From contig UQKW01000006.1 in NCBI GenBank assembly GCA_900541885.1, positions 56,777 to 120,776 on the forward strand: a stretch of DNA of 64,000 nt, written 5' to 3'. A program made the translations under genes and the position numbers. Origin of the DNA: an uncultured Collinsella sp. (GTDB lineage: Bacteria > Actinomycetota > Coriobacteriia > Coriobacteriales > Coriobacteriaceae). Below are positions 16,101 to 25,082 of this stretch, one piece after another; position 1 is the first letter of the stretch; the number at the start of each line of letters is the position of its first letter. The notes beneath the pieces were generated by a model. The model made no database searches and was not told the origin of the DNA. It saw only the letters and a list, made by a program, of their open reading frames with translations.

Positions 16101-18870
16101 CGACCTTTTCGGCATACAGGTTGAACAGATGAGCGACGATCTTGTTTTCGTCGCCATTAAAGTCGACGCCATATGCTGATTCAACTGCTGCATCAAGCTC
16201 CGCATGCGCTTTCATGAGATCCGGAAAGAGAAACTCGTTGTCTGGGTCGTACATGTCGGCGAGAGTTGACCCCTGATGTGAGCTGCGGGCATCAAGGACG
16301 GCCTGGGCGCACATTTCAATTTCGGCCCTATGCGAATCTGTCAAATTCGGCCAAATGAAGTTGTTGTATACGATCGTATTGGAATAGTTGAAGTCACTTT
16401 TCAAACGCCCACAGACCGCACGCATCCAGCAGTTGTGGATAGCACTTGTTAGTATTCCAAATTCATATAGTCCGCCACCGTCTACGTAGTAAATCTTATT
16501 TCCGGGAATCATTCCGTTGGTTACAAAACCCGTTGGGACATACTTCCTCCTGCCCGAGGACACAGCGGGGAAGGCAATGTAGCTCTTTTCCTGAGGCGGC
16601 CTTACCTCATCGAACAGCCACGGAGTCTCTGCTTTTCGACGAGTTGCCTCTTTTGTAGACGTGAGTCTAAACTCGCGAACACGCTGCACCCGCTCCCTCG
16701 TGATCGGCATCTTTGTGAGGACTGCGGGGTCGATGCCATCCATCCATAAGCAATATCTCGAAGTACCCTTTATGTACTCTGCACCCATTGAAAACGGGCG
16801 GATCAATCCCTCCGCTTCCGGCTCACGTGCGACAAGGGCATCTCTTTCCTCTGCACTAAGGAGCAGGTTCCCATCATCGGTTGGCTGGCAACCTCTAACC
16901 ATTGGAAGAACGTCGCAGAGGGGCCGCGAACGACGAGATACGAACATATCTTTAATTGGGGCCAAATATCCATTTATGTTGCCAACAACCTTTGGGGTCC
17001 CTTCTCGATCGAACAACACCTTTTCTTTTATGTGCTCCCTTGAAAAGCCGACGATGATTACGTGGACGTGCGCTTCATCTGAGGCCTGAGAGTCCCACTC
17101 AAAAGTCGGATATGCGAAGTCAATATGAACCCCGTTTTCGAACAGGGGCTTCCAAAGGGGCTCAACCTGCTGGCCCTGACAGATAGAGTTTGTTGAGACG
17201 AAGGCGCAACGGGTGTGATGTCCCGCCATATACTCCGAGGCCGTTTTATGCCAGCAAGCTACATAATCCAGCGATCCGGCCGATCTCCCAAATACGTTGG
17301 CGCGGTCTTCTTTCTGGGAATCCTCGAGACGCGCATTACCGATAAATGGGGGGTTTCCGAGAATGTAGTCGACTTCATCAACCGGGACGACATCGTTCCA
17401 GTCGATGCGGAGAGCGTTCGCGTTGACGATGCCCTCGTAGTCCCTGAGCGGCAACTCCTGGTAGACGCGCTGCGTCACTTTTGCGGTGTCAGCGTCTGCC
17501 TGCTTCTCAGCGATCCAGAGCGCCGTGCGGGCAACGCAACAAGCGAAGTCCTCCAGCTCAATACCATGGAAGTTTTTTAGGTTAACCAGCACGTCGCGAT
17601 CGCCGGAATCCTCAAAGCTGAACGACGTCTGCTCACCCTGGAGCTCGAAGAGGATGCGATTCTCCAGCTGTCTCAGGCAGAGATAGCTTTCGGTGAGAAA
17701 GTTACCGGAACCTGCGGCTGGGTCGAGGATGGAGATGCCACCGATCTTCTCGTGAAGGTCCTTGAGCGCACGGGTCCTCGCGCCGCCCGCGACGGGCTTA
17801 GCACACGCCTCGTCGAACTCGGCCTTGAGGCCGTCAAGGAAGAGCGGGTCTATGACCTTGTGGATGTTCTCGGGGCTCGTGAAGTGCTGGCCGTTTGCGC
17901 GGCGGTGGTCGTGGGACAGCGCCCCCTCGAAGATGGAGCCGAAGACCGTGGGGCTCACGCCCGACCAATCAAACTCCTGGCACCCCTCGACGATGAGCGT
18001 ATGGCGGAAGTTCTCGGACAGGGGCGGAATCTCCGTCTTCTCGCGGAAGAGGCCGCCGTTCATGTAGGGCAGCTTCTTCAGCCAGGACTCGGCATACTTG
18101 TCGCGGTCCTCGTCCTTGGTGTCGAGCCAAGCAAACAGGTCCTTGAGGCCGCGCCTGAGGTCACCCGCCGAGAAGTGGGCAACGTAGTCGCGGAAGGCGT
18201 TTGGGGCAACGAGCCCCGAGTCCTCACAGAACATCAAAAACATGAGGCGCGTCATGAGCACGGAGAGCGCATGGTGGTTCTCGGGCGTATCGGGATCGTC
18301 GAACGCCTCGGCGACCTGGTCATGAAGTTTCGACATGATCTTGCCGGCCTCAACGGAAACGGCACGGGAGATCGTGGCCGGGGCCTCCGCCCCGCCCTTG
18401 AGGAACTGAATGGCCGCGAGGTTCTTGGGGAGCTCGGCGAGCGGCAACTTGAAAAGAGGTTCCCGGCATAGCGAGTCCCGCTCGCGATCGAATACCCAAA
18501 ACTCCGCAAAATTACAAGCGATGATATAGCGAGGCTGTTGGGAAAGCGGCATGCCCTGGGCGTAGGCGTTGCCCTGCTTCGCGGGCGTCACCTTGCGGCC
18601 CTGGCGCGTCTCCTCCTTGGCGAGGTCGATTCCCAGCGACTTCTGTTCAACAAGGGTTTTGGCTGATGGTATGAAGACGTCGATATAGCCCTCATGCGTG
18701 CTCGCGTCGGTGGAGACGGGCTTTTCGAACTCGAGCCTCGAGACTGCATCCTCAACGCCCAGGACGTTCTGATAGAAGTCGATCCAGAACCGCTGGGTGT
18801 CCTGGTTCTCAATTCCCTTGTTCGCCCACCTGCTTGCAAAAGCTTCTGCATCGGCTTTCTTTCCCGGCAT
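16093..18870 (-). CDS. MmeI-like type IIG restriction-modification enzyme
   Basis: 925 residues. The N-terminal PD-(D/E)XK nuclease has Asp64 (YIDVFIP) and Glu75-x-Lys77 (LVEQKS). The amino-methyltransferase has motif I DPAAGSGNF (383-391) and motif IV NPPF (506-509), followed by a target-recognition region. One chain therefore cuts and methylates DNA, protecting the host by modification. The ATG at 18870 is preferred to the GTG four codons earlier because GAGGG lies at the right distance. It is the first gene of the operon with EcsC and Mrr. Both active sites look intact. Confidence 0.93.
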   Translation of the reverse strand: MPGKKADAEAFASRWANKGIENQDTQRFWIDFYQNVLGVEDAVSRLEFEKPVSTDASTHEGYIDVFIPSAKTLVEQKSLGIDLAKEETRQGRKVTPAKQGNAYAQGMPLSQQPRYIIACNFAEFWVFDRERDSLCREPLFKLPLAELPKNLAAIQFLKGGAEAPATISRAVSVEAGKIMSKLHDQVAEAFDDPDTPENHHALSVLMTRLMFLMFCEDSGLVAPNAFRDYVAHFSAGDLRRGLKDLFAWLDTKDEDRDKYAESWLKKLPYMNGGLFREKTEIPPLSENFRHTLIVEGCQEFDWSGVSPTVFGSIFEGALSHDHRRANGQHFTSPENIHKVIDPLFLDGLKAEFDEACAKPVAGGARTRALKDLHEKIGGISILDPAAGSGNFLTESYLCLRQLENRILFELQGEQTSFSFEDSGDRDVLVNLKNFHGIELEDFACCVARTALWIAEKQADADTAKVTQRVYQELPLRDYEGIVNANALRIDWNDVVPVDEVDYILGNPPFIGNARLEDSQKEDRANVFGRSAGSLDYVACWHKTASEYMAGHHTRCAFVSTNSICQGQQVEPLWKPLFENGVHIDFAYPTFEWDSQASDEAHVHVIIVGFSREHIKEKVLFDREGTPKVVGNINGYLAPIKDMFVSRRSRPLCDVLPMVRGCQPTDDGNLLLSAEERDALVAREPEAEGLIRPFSMGAEYIKGTSRYCLWMDGIDPAVLTKMPITRERVQRVREFRLTSTKEATRRKAETPWLFDEVRPPQEKSYIAFPAVSSGRRKYVPTGFVTNGMIPGNKIYYVDGGGLYEFGILTSAIHNCWMRAVCGRLKSDFNYSNTIVYNNFIWPNLTDSHRAEIEMCAQAVLDARSSHQGSTLADMYDPDNEFLFPDLMKAHAELDAAVESAYGVDFNGDENKIVAHLFNLYAEKVGE

Positions 18871-18983
18871 ACGGACCCTCACTTGATAGCCTTTTCCACT
18901 GAGAAAGATTCTACGGGTTCTTCACTTCTTTTTAGCTGGTTTTAGTTTTATTGGTATCCCTTTTGTCCTGGCGGTCGTTGCAA

Positions 18984-18992
18984 TCTGCTCAT
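18984..18992. promoter_or_regulatory. Candidate integrase arm-type site near attR
   Basis: TCTGCTCAT, the same 9-mer found twice near attL, about 80 bp inside the right att site. Confidence 0.4.
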
Positions 18993-19031
18993 ATTCCGCT
19001 CGGAAGTCTTCGCCGCATCCTTTATCGAAAG

Positions 19032-19065
19032 AAAAACAGCCCAGAGGAACAATGCCTCTGAGCTG
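19032..19065 (-). terminator. Terminator of the restored tRNA-fMet
   Basis: On the minus strand AGCTCAGAGG pairs with CCTCTGGGCT and is followed by five T residues. The element brought this terminator along with the tRNA 3' half. Confidence 0.7.
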
Positions 19066-19072
19066 CTATAAG

Positions 19073-19120
19073 TCTTGGTCGCGGGGGCAGGATTTGAACC
19101 TACGACCTCCGGGTTATGAG
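19073..19120. other. attR: 48-bp direct repeat inside tRNA-fMet
   Basis: Identical to 1618-1665. It forms the anticodon-to-CCA half of the intact tRNA gene and marks the right boundary of the element. Confidence 0.93.
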
Positions 19121-19152
19121 CCCGGCGAGCTACCAGACTGCTCCACCCCGCA
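19076..19152 (-). tRNA. Initiator tRNA-fMet (anticodon CAT)
   Basis: 77 nt with encoded CCA. The anticodon is CAT, and the anticodon stem ends in three G-C pairs (GGG...CCC), the mark of initiator tRNA. Position 1 (U) and position 72 (G) form no Watson-Crick pair, as expected for an initiator. The 3' half is element-derived but complete. Confidence 0.96.
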
Positions 19153-19348
19153 ATGTCTGGGCGCCTCATGTGCGCAAGAAAGAATATTACGTGGGAGTTC
19201 GGTAAACGGCAAGGAAAATCTCGTAGAGCATAATTCCTTCATATTTAAACCCCTCGACCCCTATCACCGTAAACGAATCGCAGCCGAGCGCCGTCGACGG
19301 CACGTATACAATGGTGCGCGTCCTTTTATGCCGACACCGGGAGTAGAC

Positions 19349-20122
19349 ATGCTGCTCGCTATCGATATGGGAAACACGCAGACGGCTATGGGTCTGTTTG
19401 ACGGAGACGAGCTGGTGCAGTCGTGGCGCATGCCCACCGACCGCTCCTATACCGCCGACGAGATCCATGTGCGCCTGATGGGTTTCTTTAAGATGTACGG
19501 CCTCTCGCTCGACGCGGTCGACGCGATCGCCTTTGCGGGCGTGGTGCCGCAGCTCTCGCGCGAATGGCACGCCGTGGCCGACCGCATCGCGGCGGACGCC
19601 ATCGTCATTGGGCCGCAGACGGCCGCCGTGACCAAGCTGCGCGCGGCGCGCCCCCAGGCCGTAGGTGCCGATCGCATCGCCAACGCCGTTGCGGCCGAGA
19701 CCTTCTACGGCGCGCCGGCAATCGTGGTGGACTTTGGCACCGCGACCAATATCGACGTCATCGACGAGGACGGTTATTACATTGGTGGAGCGATTGCGCC
19801 GGGCATCCGCATTTCGATGGACGCGCTCGCCGCCCGAGCCGCCAAGCTCGCCAGCGTTCCGCTCGAGGCGCCCGAGCACGCCATCGGCCGCGATACCGAG
19901 GAGTGCATCAAGGTCGGCGCCGTAACGGGCGCCGCCGCCATGGCTGAGGGCCTGGTCGCGCGCATGAAGCGCGAGCTGGGCCGCGAGGATGCCACCGTTA
20001 TCGCCACAGGCGGTCTCGCCGGCATCGTCGCCGATTCGACCGATGCCTTCGACGTGGTCGACGGACAGCTCACCATCAAGGGTATCTGCGAAATCTACCG
20101 CCGCATGCAGGAGCTGGGATAG
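19349..20122 (+). CDS. coaX: Type III pantothenate kinase
   Basis: 257 residues. It phosphorylates pantothenate, the first step of coenzyme A synthesis. The ASKHA-fold motifs are clear: DMGNTQT at the start, GADRIANA near residue 105, VDFGTATNIDVI near 130, and GGAIAPGI. The ATG at 19349 begins exactly where the family begins (MLLAIDMGNT). A palindrome with a T run follows the stop and may terminate transcription. A biotin ligase gene lies nearby, and the two are neighbours or fused in other bacteria. Confidence 0.95.
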   Translation: MLLAIDMGNTQTAMGLFDGDELVQSWRMPTDRSYTADEIHVRLMGFFKMYGLSLDAVDAIAFAGVVPQLSREWHAVADRIAADAIVIGPQTAAVTKLRAARPQAVGADRIANAVAAETFYGAPAIVVDFGTATNIDVIDEDGYYIGGAIAPGIRISMDALAARAAKLASVPLEAPEHAIGRDTEECIKVGAVTGAAAMAEGLVARMKRELGREDATVIATGGLAGIVADSTDAFDVVDGQLTIKGICEIYRRMQELG

Positions 20123-20156
20123 AGTAAACGCCAGGTCGCAGCAACCAGCCGCCAAT

Positions 20157-20200
20157 CCTATTCCTCAAAATCGAAAATTTTTCAGTTTTGAGGAATAGGA
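20157..20200. repeat. Palindrome copy 1 (CTATTCCTCAAAA family), possible terminator
   Basis: CTATTCCTCAAAA pairs with TTTTGAGGAATAG around a 16-nt centre, followed by six T residues (20201-20206). Two more copies lie at 21431 and 21517, so three copies surround the DUF4143-type ATPase gene. Downstream of coaX this copy can act as a terminator. Confidence 0.85.
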
Positions 20201-20207
20201 TTTTTTG

Positions 20208-21404
20208 CTAAGCCTCGCCGCACAACCACCTCGCCAGGTCCACGATCTGCACCCCATCGCGATCCGTGGCCTCGTGATGCGTGCGGGCAAGAATCATCTT
20301 GGGATACGCATCGCCAATGCTCAGCAGTGGCGAAATCTCGCGTTCAAACGTCTTATCCGAGCTGATGTCGTCGCTCACCTGAATGTAGAGCTTCTCGCTT
20401 CGCTTGATTGCCACAAAGTCTATTTCCTTTTTATAGAGCACACCGATGTATACCTCATATCCGCGGCGCAGCAGCTCGATTGCCACCATGTTCTCGTACA
20501 CGCGACCCCAGTCCATATCGCGTGTACCGAGCAGTGCGTATTTGAACGCGTGGTCTGCCAGGTAATACTTCTCGCCGCTCTTAAGGTATTTCTTGCCGCG
20601 AATGTCATATCGACGAACTTTATAGAAGGCAAACGCATCGCACAGGTACCCCATGTACGCACCGACCGTCTTGTTCGTTATCTTTAGCCCATCCGCGTTC
20701 AAAACATCCGTAATGTTGCGCGCCGACGTTATGTTGGAGACGTTGTCCATCATGTAATCGGCAATGCGCAGCAGCGCCGATTCGTTTCTCACGTTATGCC
20801 GCTGCACGATATCTCTCACAATGAGCGTCTTAAAGACGTTGGAGAGATATTGATAGCGCTGCTCCTGCAGTGGATAAGGGTAAGAGCCAGACATACCGCC
20901 GGTTCTCGCGTACTCATCGAAGTCGCGGTCAACCTCGCCCTCGTCGCCATAGGAGCGATACTCTTCAAACGAGAATGGGAAAACCTCGATCTCGAACGTG
21001 CGCCCCGTAAAGAGCGTCGACAGGTCGCTTGACAGCAAAAAGGCGTTCGATCCGGTAATGAAAATATCGTACTGCTCGGATGCATGGAGGCTGTTGATCG
21101 CGCGTTCAAAGCCGTCGCACATCTGAACCTCGTCGATAAGCAGGAAGTTTTGCTTGTCGGACACTCGATGCTCTTTTACATAGGCGAGCAGGGCATGATA
21201 TTCGAGCAGGCTCTCGAACTCGTCGAGGTTGTAATTGATATGGATGACATTCGAATTGGACAGATTTACCTCCACGTAATCGCGGAGGGCCTCGAGCAAT
21301 TTTGACTTACCGCTACGGCGAATGCCCGTTATGACCTTGATATCCGGCACGCCAATAAGGCTCGTCAACGTGTCCATATATGACGTTCTATTGATGAGTT
21401 TCAT
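20208..21404 (-). CDS. AAA ATPase with DUF4143-type C-terminus
   Basis: 398 residues. Walker A is GIRRSGKS (27-34) and Walker B is FLLIDEVQM (about 90). The C-terminal domain has the DUF4143 pattern (TVGAYMGYLCDAFAFYKVRRYD and a final KEIDFVAIKR, a PD-(D/E)XK-like core). These ATPases are common, often strain-variable, and of unknown function in gut bacteria. Palindromic repeats of one family lie on both sides, with an ATG start behind GGAGGCACCA. It may be a recent single-gene insertion between coaX and birA. Confidence 0.88.
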   Translation of the reverse strand: MKLINRTSYMDTLTSLIGVPDIKVITGIRRSGKSKLLEALRDYVEVNLSNSNVIHINYNLDEFESLLEYHALLAYVKEHRVSDKQNFLLIDEVQMCDGFERAINSLHASEQYDIFITGSNAFLLSSDLSTLFTGRTFEIEVFPFSFEEYRSYGDEGEVDRDFDEYARTGGMSGSYPYPLQEQRYQYLSNVFKTLIVRDIVQRHNVRNESALLRIADYMMDNVSNITSARNITDVLNADGLKITNKTVGAYMGYLCDAFAFYKVRRYDIRGKKYLKSGEKYYLADHAFKYALLGTRDMDWGRVYENMVAIELLRRGYEVYIGVLYKKEIDFVAIKRSEKLYIQVSDDISSDKTFEREISPLLSIGDAYPKMILARTHHEATDRDGVQIVDLARWLCGEA

Positions 21405-21430
21405 TGGTGCCTCCCTGCGGTCTTCTATCG

Positions 21431-21472
21431 CTATTCCTCAAAAACGAAAATTTTTCAGTTTTGAGGAATAGG
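21431..21472. repeat. Palindrome copy 2 (CTATTCCTCAAAA family)
   Basis: Same arms as the copy at 20157, centre slightly changed. It lies 26 bases upstream of the ATPase start. Confidence 0.85.
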
Positions 21473-21516
21473 CTCTGCAACGAATATACCTCGTTAAAGG
21501 CCGAGCTGGCTTAATT

Positions 21517-21558
21517 CTATTCCTCAAAATCGAAAGATTTTCAGTTTTGAGGAATAGG
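21517..21558. repeat. Palindrome copy 3 (CTATTCCTCAAAA family)
   Basis: Same arms again. It lies 44 bases beyond copy 2, between the ATPase gene and the birA terminator. Confidence 0.85.
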
Positions 21559-21580
21559 GTGCTGACAACCCATTCCCCAG

Positions 21581-21623
21581 ACAACAAGACCCTCCCCGGC
21601 ACAGCCGAGGAGGGTCTTGTTGT
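21581..21623 (-). terminator. Terminator of the biotin ligase operon
   Basis: ACAACAAGACCCTCC (21581-21595) pairs perfectly with GGAGGGTCTTGTTGT (21609-21623). It lies 31 bases beyond the birA stop. There is no long T run, so its strength is uncertain. Confidence 0.6.
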
Positions 21624-21654
21624 CATCGCTATCTTTGAGCGCGGGCGCCTCGCG

Positions 21655-22356
21655 TTACAGTCCGCGAATCCGTACGGCCTCGGGCGGAAACTCCTGCTCG
21701 CCGGCATCGGTCTTGATGGTCGCGCGACCCCAGATGTCCAGGCCCGCAAACACACCGACCGCAAGCGGCAAACCGCTGGGCGACACCGCCGCGACCTGAC
21801 GACCCAGCAGTGGCACCATGTCAAAGTACTCGCCCAGCACCGGAGCCAGCGGGCCGGCGGCGCCCTGCGGCGTGTTGGCGGCAACTGCCCAGGTGTCCAC
21901 GCGGACCAGCACGGCGGCGGCCAATGCCTCGATCAGCGCCTCATCTGCCATATCCACGCCAAGCTCACCCAGCGCCGCACGCTCAACATCAACCGTCACC
22001 GCGGCAAACATACCCGCGGCACCGGCACCGCCGTTCACGGCAACGCGCGCGAGTGACGTCTCAAACGCAGGCGCACCGCACACGATATCGCTCGGCCACT
22101 GGATACCCACCTTGCCGGCAAGGCCCAACCCCGGCGTCGAAGCCGTGCCCACGAGCGCATCCATCATGCCCATCGCGGCCACAAACGGCAGGCCGTGGAA
22201 GGCGTGCATATTCACATCGGGGCGCACGACCAGCGAAAACGTCAGCGAAGCATCGCCCGCGCTCCAAGCGCACCAGCCCGCGGACGCACCCTCGCGGCCC
22301 GCATCACGCGCGGCGTCAAGCTCGGTACCGGCGGCAACAGCATTCATCTCGATCAT
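21655..22356 (-). CDS. birA: Biotin--protein ligase without DNA-binding domain
   Basis: 233 residues. It attaches biotin to carboxylase carrier proteins. The BPL/LplA core is visible in AWSAGDASLTFSLVVRPD, LPFVAAMGMMDAL and QWPSDIV (the family KWPND motif). It lacks the N-terminal helix-turn-helix of bifunctional BirA. Asp replaces the usual Asn of the WPND motif region, and the classic GRGR...W loop appears as GREGASAGW, so catalytic detail may differ. It starts immediately after the folP-folK stop and is co-transcribed with it. Confidence 0.8.
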   Translation of the reverse strand: MIEMNAVAAGTELDAARDAGREGASAGWCAWSAGDASLTFSLVVRPDVNMHAFHGLPFVAAMGMMDALVGTASTPGLGLAGKVGIQWPSDIVCGAPAFETSLARVAVNGGAGAAGMFAAVTVDVERAALGELGVDMADEALIEALAAAVLVRVDTWAVAANTPQGAAGPLAPVLGEYFDMVPLLGRQVAAVSPSGLPLAVGVFAGLDIWGRATIKTDAGEQEFPPEAVRIRGL

Positions 22357-24099
22357 CTACATACGCCCCAATTCGCCCACGATATGGCCCACGCGGTCCT
22401 CGGGCTCCTTGACCTCGACACCGTTGTAGCGGAAGAACCGCGCCGGGTCGTGCATCAGGTCCTCGAGCGGCACCAGCACAAAGTCGCGTTCGCCGATCAG
22501 CGGATGCGGCAGGCGCAGCTTTTTGCCGCCGTGGGTCTCGCCGTCCATCCACAGCAGGTCCAGGTCGATGGTGCGCGGGCCGTTGGCCTTGGCCTTTTTG
22601 GAACGGTCGCGCCCAAGCTCGGCCTCGATCTTCATGAGCTCGTCGAGCAGCACCAACGGCGCCAACTCGGTCTTGATCTCGATGACGGCGTTGGCAAACG
22701 CGTCCTGGCGTGTCTCGTAGGCCGGCTCGCTCTCGTAGATCTTGGAGGAGTTGGACACGCAGGTGAGTGGAATCTCGGCGATCATGTCGCGTGCGGCGCG
22801 GATATTGTCGCAGCGATGCCCCAGGTTAGAGCCCACGGCCACAAACGCGCGGCGCGGCTGCGGCTTGGCAACCGCCCAGTAGCCGTTCAGGAACTGCGCA
22901 AAACCCGCGGCGTCGTGCACGCGCACGATGTTGGCACCGGCCTGGATGGCGCCCAGGCACACGCCAAACGTAGCGGCATCGCGCTCGGCGGCCTCGGTCA
23001 CGCCCGAGACGGCGCCCACAAAGCGCTTGCGCGATACAGCGCACATGAGCGGATAGCCCAGTGACGCCATCTTGGCAGTCTCGCGCTGGATGACGATGTC
23101 CTCGTTGGCCGTCTTGCCAAAGCCAGGACCGGGATCGATGCAGATGCGGTCGCGCGACACGCCGGCGTGGATGAGCGCGCGAGCCTGGTCGGACAGAAAG
23201 CCCATGACGCGGCGCATGATGGGCGCCGAATCGGGCAGGGTGAAGCGGCGGAGCTGCGAGGTGGGCACGTAGGCTTCCTCGCGGCGGGCGCTGCGGCGCA
23301 TCATGGCGGCCAGGTGGTCATTGGGCTCCGATGCGGCCTCGGTGGCTGCGGGCGCGGCCTCGGGCGCGGGTGCGACGGTCTCGGCGGCAGTAGCCTGCTC
23401 GACGGCGGGCGCCTCCTGCTCGCTTGCGGGCTCAGACGTGGGCTCCGGTTCACCAAACGGCAACGAGGGCTGCACCACGCCGCCCGGAAGCTTGGCCTCC
23501 GGCTTAGGCTCGCCCAGCAACTTGCCGCGACGACGGCGAGCCGGCTTCTCGGCCTCGCGCGCGGCCTCGGCAGCTGCCTCGCGCGCCTTCTCGGCAACAA
23601 ACGCCGCTGCCGAGGTATCGAGCTGCACCGTTGCGTGCGTGCGCGCGGGCGCGGCGACCTCGCCGGCATGCATCACGATGACGCCGCAGGTGCTCGTCTT
23701 AACAAACTCGACCATCTTGGGGTCGGTGAAGCCGGTCACGTCGTTGACGATCGAGGCGCCGCAGCGCACGGCCGCCTTAGCAACCGCCACGTGGCGCGTG
23801 TCGATCGAGACGATGGCGCCCTCCTTGGCCAGCGCGCGCACCACGGGCAGCACGCGGCGAGCCTCCTCGTCGGGATTGACCGGGGTAAAACCAGGGCGCG
23901 TGGACTCGCCGCCTACGTCGATGATGTCGGCGCCGGCGTCGAGCATCGACAGGCCATACTCGATCGCGGCATCCGGGTCGAAGTGCTCCCCGCCATCGCT
24001 AAACGAATCGGGCGTCACGTTGAGGACGCCCATGATGCGCGGACGGTCAAAGCTGAGCTCATACTTTCCGCACCGCCATGTCTTGCTGTCGTTCGCCAT
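22357..24099 (-). CDS. folP-folK: Fused dihydropteroate synthase and HPPK, with a long insertion
   Basis: 580 residues, carrying two folate-synthesis steps. DHPS starts with GVLNVTPDSFSDGG and DVGGESTRPG and ends with DPGPGFGKT and SRKRFVG. HPPK begins near residue 420 (FVAVGSNLG) and has PRTIDLDLLW and LPHPLIGERDF. Inside DHPS, between the GVIVMHAG strand and MGFLSDQARALIHAG, lies about 140 residues of Ala/Glu/Pro-rich sequence not normal for the family, probably a disordered loop. The start at 24099 follows AGGAGG. The birA gene follows directly. Confidence 0.93.
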   Translation of the reverse strand: MANDSKTWRCGKYELSFDRPRIMGVLNVTPDSFSDGGEHFDPDAAIEYGLSMLDAGADIIDVGGESTRPGFTPVNPDEEARRVLPVVRALAKEGAIVSIDTRHVAVAKAAVRCGASIVNDVTGFTDPKMVEFVKTSTCGVIVMHAGEVAAPARTHATVQLDTSAAAFVAEKAREAAAEAAREAEKPARRRRGKLLGEPKPEAKLPGGVVQPSLPFGEPEPTSEPASEQEAPAVEQATAAETVAPAPEAAPAATEAASEPNDHLAAMMRRSARREEAYVPTSQLRRFTLPDSAPIMRRVMGFLSDQARALIHAGVSRDRICIDPGPGFGKTANEDIVIQRETAKMASLGYPLMCAVSRKRFVGAVSGVTEAAERDAATFGVCLGAIQAGANIVRVHDAAGFAQFLNGYWAVAKPQPRRAFVAVGSNLGHRCDNIRAARDMIAEIPLTCVSNSSKIYESEPAYETRQDAFANAVIEIKTELAPLVLLDELMKIEAELGRDRSKKAKANGPRTIDLDLLWMDGETHGGKKLRLPHPLIGERDFVLVPLEDLMHDPARFFRYNGVEVKEPEDRVGHIVGELGRM

Positions 24100-24194
24100 G
24101 AACATCCTCCTAAAATGCCCACGCCGCCGAGCTTGGGGAGCTGGCGGCGGGGTCGCTTTGCACTCAGTCTTTCTATTGTATCCGCGCGCGCGGG

Positions 24195-24947
24195 CTAGAA
24201 CGCAAACGCGGCCGCGATGTCGCAAGAAATCAGCAGGTCGGCATTTGCATCCTGATCGGTGGGGGCAAGGTTGCATATGGCCAGTGTATCGCCGGTAAAG
24301 TAGCGTGTAAGGCCCGCCGCCGGATACACCACGAGCGAGGTCCCGCCTACAATGAGGGCATCGGCCGCGGCGATGGTGGCAACGGCACCGGTCAACACAT
24401 GCTCGTTGAGCGGCTCCTCGTAGAGCACCACATCGGGCTTGATGCGACCTCCGCACGCGGGGCACACGGGCACGCCCGCGGCGTCCTCGTGCTCGCGCGA
24501 GCAAATCCACTCGGCGCTATAGACCGCTCCGCACGACTGGCAAATGTTGCGATGGACCGATCCGTGCAGCTCGAACACGCGCTGTGAGCCGGCCACCTGA
24601 TGCAGGCCGTCGATATTTTGCGTCACCACGGCATTTAGCTTTCCGGCGCGCTCCAGCTCGGCCAGCTTGGTGTGGCAGCGGTTGGGCTTGGCGCCAAGCG
24701 CGATCATCTTGGTGCGGTAGAAGTCGAAGAACTCGGCCGGATGCGCCTCGTAAAAGCTATGCGAGAGCATGGTCTCGGGCGGATAGGCAAACTGCTGGTG
24801 ATACAGGCCATCCACGCTGCGGAAATCGGGGATGCCGCTCGCCGTGGAAACACCCGCGCCGCCAAAGAAGACCACGCGCTTGTGGGTGCCGAACAGCTCC
24901 GCCAGCGCGGCGGAGGCCTGCTTTGGGTCCGATATTGCCTGCGTCAT
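24195..24947 (-). CDS. cobB: SIR2-family NAD-dependent protein deacylase
   Basis: 250 residues. It has GAGVSTASGIPDFR, TQNIDGLH with the catalytic His in FELHGSV, and a four-Cys zinc site (CQSC...CPAC). It removes acyl groups from lysines using NAD. The start at 24947 follows GGAGG; the longer reading frame upstream is antisense to the exonuclease gene and was not used. It stands alone, divergent from the exonuclease gene. Confidence 0.93.
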   Translation of the reverse strand: MTQAISDPKQASAALAELFGTHKRVVFFGGAGVSTASGIPDFRSVDGLYHQQFAYPPETMLSHSFYEAHPAEFFDFYRTKMIALGAKPNRCHTKLAELERAGKLNAVVTQNIDGLHQVAGSQRVFELHGSVHRNICQSCGAVYSAEWICSREHEDAAGVPVCPACGGRIKPDVVLYEEPLNEHVLTGAVATIAAADALIVGGTSLVVYPAAGLTRYFTGDTLAICNLAPTDQDANADLLISCDIAAAFAF

Positions 24948-25082
24948 ATGAGTCCTCCGTCCTTGTTGGTCGGGCAGCGTTGGGCAACGTCCCAGCATGC
25001 GGCCTTTGAGTCGGCATGCGCGGAGCCCACCCCGCCCCTGTTGCGCTAATCTTAAGCCTGCCAACCCCGTCGAAAGGACACC

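Larger units (their letters stand above)
1618..19120. mobile_element. Integrative mobilizable element in tRNA-fMet
   Basis: A 17.5-kb element lies between 48-bp direct repeats made of the 3' half of tRNA-fMet. It has an integrase next to attL, a divergent excisionase, a RepA-like ATPase, MobC-like, coupling-protein and relaxase genes, and restriction or nuclease cargo at the attR end. I see no VirB4 or other mating-pore genes, so it is better called mobilizable than self-conjugative. It restores an intact tRNA gene at its right end. Both ends also carry TCTGCTCAT motifs that may be integrase arm sites. Confidence 0.92.
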
